From Syngnathus acus (Eukaryota; Chordata; Actinopteri; Syngnathiformes; Syngnathidae), in assembly GCF_901709675.1 (NCBI RefSeq), contig NC_051103.1, forward strand, positions 7,861,501 through 7,925,500: a stretch of 64,000 nt of DNA, written 5' to 3'. A model generated the notes under the pieces. That model had not been told where the DNA came from. It did not search any database and saw only the letters and a program-made list of their open reading frames with translations. Position numbers and translations under genes: made by a program. The first letter of the stretch is position 1; each line of letters opens with the position of its first letter. Shown here piece by piece: positions 62,635-64,000 of this stretch.

Positions 62635-64000
62635 AATAGCAACATGGTAATTGGTATCCAACAACTTCAGAGCGTAATAAAAAGTAGTACGTTTGAAAAA
62701 GAAAAAAACAACATCTCGAGGTTCACTTTTGGTGAAAGGTTCAACCTCTGTGTTGACAATAACCACACCGACATGGCAATGAAATTGATCTTCCAATCTA
62801 ATTCCCAGTAAGACATTAAACACTTTAATTTAAGCGGAAAGTAAATGGCTTTTTACCTGTGTCGTTGGGATTGAACAAGACAATTAGTTTTGTGGCTTAC
62901 AACGTCGACCTAGCAGCAGACAGATAGTGAGCTTCCTAAGAATAGTCGCCCCCCTACTGAGCTCAAAATCATTTCATCAGCGCCAGTATATTCAAAATGG
63001 AAACGGAAATGATTAAAGTTGCCAGTAGTTGTGATAAAAACATCTTCTGGTGGCATCCTCTTTCCATCGCAATGATATAACGTTCAGCTTTGATCCACTC
63101 AGCATGAGGCTTCTGATATTCAATTAGCACATCTCTTCTCTTACAGACAAGGTCCTGGAGAAATCATTCCTGTTATCATATTAAGAAAGGATTTAACAAG
63201 AGGTTCAAGGTCTGTTTGCTTCATCTCGAGCTGATCCAATCTGAAATGGATTTGTTTGTTTAACACTGGCTTTGAAGATGTATCAAACCAAGAGAGTCCA
63301 ATCGAATAGATGGCCCTTAGATCAACATGTTCAATTAGTGTCATGTAAACATATCAATTGCTCTCTTGGGATGATTATTGTGCATTGTGAATGCTCCATG
63401 GCATTCAATATTTGGCAGCCAACTCAGTGAGACTTTTAGGTCATCAGTACAATATGTTGGCCAAAAATGGCTATAAAGCTCATCCACATTATCCGCAACT
63501 GTAAAGTAAGTCGGAAGCAACTGGCATTTACTTTCTGTTGGCCCTATTTCAGCAGTGGTGTGGTCTCATAAATATGTGACCTTTTGTAAAATCCCTTCAA
63601 TCTACCCATGGTGGCTTACATAAAAGAAGGCAGAAGTGATGGAACAACTGCTGTTATCGCTAATCTATTGGATTTGCAATCAGAGTAGCAAGTAGGTATG
63701 CCTGCACTTCACTTCAATGGTCTGTTTCACACACAAAAAAAAAAGAAAATCGCACATTTTCCACAATATGAAGAAATGACAGCTGTGTTCACAGTATGTA
63801 TGCTCTGATAACGCCCCACATGCTGTGAGAAGGAATTTTACGGCTTATTAAAGATAAAACAGCCAGAGCGTTACCGTGTTTCTCCACATCCTTCAAAGGA
63901 TCAACTCCGGGAGAGAGGATGAAGAACATGGGCGTTGTCGGACCTGTCTCTTCAAAGGACACTGCAAAGTCCAGAGATCTGCCAATCACATATTTGCCCC
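51185..64000 (-). CDS. dnah9: dnah9, axonemal outer-arm dynein heavy chain, C-terminal part (5' part outside window)
   Basis: Axonemal dynein heavy chains are ATP-driven motors that bend motile cilia; DNAH9 is an outer-arm beta-type chain. Ten exons on the minus strand join without frame conflict into about 611 residues: 63875-64000 (partial), 62435-62562, 59520-59747, 57695-57886, 57425-57616, 55772-55942, 54460-54642, 53169-53422, 52963-53098 and 51185-51412. They cover the end of the AAA+ ring (AAA6 with [18 protein letters not shown] and GHWVILQNIHLV), the AAA lid, and the C-terminal domain ending [19 protein letters not shown] then LLLQI-stop. The sequence alone fits the DNAH9/11/17 group; adjacency to shisa6, as on human 17p12, favours dnah9. 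The ATP-binding AAA1-4 modules, stalk and tail lie beyond position 64000. Confidence 0.88.
51413..52962 (-). other. dnah9: dnah9 last intron, 1.55 kb
   Basis: GTACAG to CAG on the minus strand. No exon or mobile element was recognised. Confidence 0.9.
52963..53098 (-). CDS. dnah9: dnah9 exon: [20 protein letters not shown]
   Basis: One base completes the split Lys codon, then 45 codons run to [18 protein letters not shown]. Acceptor tttggatgacag, donor CAG|gtacag. Confidence 0.95.
53099..53168 (-). other. dnah9: dnah9 70-bp intron
   Basis: Donor gtaggg and acceptor gacag, needed because unspliced reading hits TAG at once after MAR-K. It interrupts a Lys codon (AA|G). Confidence 0.93.
53169..53422 (-). 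CDS. dnah9: dnah9 exon: [18 protein letters not shown]
   Basis: 84 codons plus two bases, starting [20 protein letters not shown]. The acceptor is tgattatttag. It ends in phase 2 at CGCAA|gtaggg, and the next exon lies only 70 bp away. Confidence 0.95.
53423..54459 (-). other. dnah9: dnah9 intron, 1.04 kb
   Basis: Holds a G9-10 run near 53631-53641 on the plus strand. Nothing else was seen. Confidence 0.9.
54460..54642 (-). CDS. dnah9: dnah9 exon: C-terminal domain start, [11 protein letters not shown]
   Basis: 61 codons, [20 protein letters not shown] to NELSLGLK, phase 0 to 0. Acceptor tttatttcaag, donor AAG|gtgaga. Confidence 0.95.
54643..55771 (-). other. dnah9: dnah9 intron, 1.13 kb
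   Basis: The donor is gtcaaa (weak) and the acceptor tttcaag. No other feature was seen. Confidence 0.88.
55772..55942 (-). CDS. dnah9: dnah9 exon: [15 protein letters not shown]
   Basis: 57 codons, starting [20 protein letters not shown] and ending GGGMTREEK. The acceptor is gtcctccag. The donor AAG|gtcaaa is a poor match to consensus, but the next exon resumes VRTVLDDL, as the family expects. Confidence 0.92.
55943..57424 (-). other. dnah9: dnah9 intron, 1.48 kb
   Basis: AT-rich with several A/T runs. No exon was seen. Confidence 0.9.
57425..57616 (-). CDS. dnah9: dnah9 exon: [24 protein letters not shown]
   Basis: 64 codons, phase 0 to 0, ending [15 protein letters not shown]. It follows the upstream exon after 78 bp. 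Acceptor gattcctag, donor CAG|gttgag. Confidence 0.95.
57617..57694 (-). other. dnah9: dnah9 78-bp intron
   Basis: Donor gtgtgc and acceptor ttcctag. A run of eight G lies mid-intron on the sense strand; G-rich motifs often help splicing of very short introns (inference). Confidence 0.93.
57695..57886 (-). CDS. dnah9: dnah9 exon: [27 protein letters not shown]
   Basis: 64 codons, phase 0 to 0, starting [10 protein letters not shown] and ending [10 protein letters not shown]. It encodes part of the AAA lid. The acceptor is ttgcattttttgcag. The donor AAG|gtgtgc opens an intron of only 78 bp. Confidence 0.95.
57887..59519 (-). other. dnah9: dnah9 intron, 1.63 kb
   Basis: Contains an AT-rich patch at 57957-58020. 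No exon was recognised. Confidence 0.9.
59520..59747 (-). CDS. dnah9: dnah9 exon: NIHLVARW to ALDNFNQ
   Basis: 76 codons, phase 0 to 0. It contains [20 protein letters not shown] and [20 protein letters not shown], among the most conserved dynein heavy-chain segments. Acceptor ttttttctgtag, donor CAG|gtaaaa. Confidence 0.95.
59748..62434 (-). other. dnah9: dnah9 intron, 2.7 kb
   Basis: Contains the degenerate fish repeat near 61.2-61.7 kb, a C-run near 60168 and a TC run near 61845-61858. No exon was seen. Confidence 0.88.
61220..61700. repeat. Probable degenerate interspersed repeat in dnah9 intron
   Basis: The stretch cccacatctgccttgcagtc, then aaaagttcttggtttgagacc, resembles a very common teleost interspersed repeat. 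It is too degraded to classify from sight. Confidence 0.3.
62435..62562 (-). CDS. dnah9: dnah9 exon: LGFTF / GHWVILQ block
   Basis: With the base carried over it reads [20 protein letters not shown] and ends [12 protein letters not shown]. It is 128 nt, phase 1 to phase 0. The acceptor tttcag is the end of a (CTTT)18 microsatellite. The donor CAG|gtccag is weak, but the protein match continues exactly at the next exon (NIHLVARW). Confidence 0.93.
62563..63874 (-). other. dnah9: dnah9 intron, 1.3 kb, ending in the microsatellite acceptor
   Basis: GTAACG donor. The 3' end is the (CTTT)18 repeat followed by cag. Confidence 0.9.
62565..62636. repeat. (GAAA)18 microsatellite abutting a dnah9 exon
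   Basis: Eighteen perfect units. On the dnah9 strand it is (TTTC)18 ending two bases from the exon, so it forms the polypyrimidine tract of that acceptor. Confidence 0.95.
63875..64000 (-). CDS. dnah9: dnah9 exon, cut by window edge: [10 protein letters not shown] block
   Basis: Reads [20 protein letters not shown] and on through [21 protein letters not shown], a highly conserved start of the dynein AAA6 module. The donor is CACG|gtaacg, leaving phase 1. Its 5' end lies outside the window. Confidence 0.93.

Overview
This is vertebrate nuclear DNA, most likely from a ray-finned (teleost) fish. The coding exons are small and sit far apart in AT-rich, non-coding DNA with many microsatellites. 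Introns follow GT-AG rules, two introns are only 70 and 78 bp long, and there is a TA-flanked inverted-repeat transposon plus degenerate copies of repeats typical of fish genomes. Nothing prokaryotic or viral is visible. The fish assignment is inference; the species cannot be named.

Layout. Positions 1-8841 are 5' flank, with a (GGAA)15 microsatellite near 1.9 kb, a complete 868-bp non-autonomous DNA transposon at 5146-6013 and the probable 5' leader of the first gene. Positions 8842-45373 (+) hold a complete shisa6 gene, which encodes a predicted AMPA-receptor auxiliary membrane protein. Five exons are certain from homology: 8842-9368, 10929-11089, 41657-41809, 43864-43967 and 44492-45373. 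Three more small exons (39, 63 and 21 nt) at 32067, 37742 and 38702 are inferred from splice signals and frame; all three begin and end in phase 1. With all eight exons the protein is 649 residues; without the three small ones it is 608. The 3' UTR runs to about 46.43 kb. Positions 47441-48332 (-) show two frame-compatible candidate exons of something not recognised. Positions 51185-64000 (-) carry the 3' part of an axonemal dynein heavy chain gene, most likely dnah9: ten exons, about 611 residues, running from the end of the AAA+ ring to the natural C-terminus. Its 5' part lies beyond the right edge.

The two recognised genes do unrelated jobs, one at synapses and one in motile cilia. SHISA6 and DNAH9 are neighbours on human 17p12, so finding them together supports both identifications. 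Here they are convergent; as I recall, the human pair is in tandem.

The most unusual features are: a 13-copy hexapeptide repeat (consensus S-Q/K-D-R-L-Y) in the Shisa6 cytoplasmic tail; a 16-glutamine run just before its PDZ-binding C-terminus; the series of frame-preserving small exons in the same tail; and a (CTTT)18 microsatellite that serves directly as the polypyrimidine tract of a dnah9 splice acceptor.
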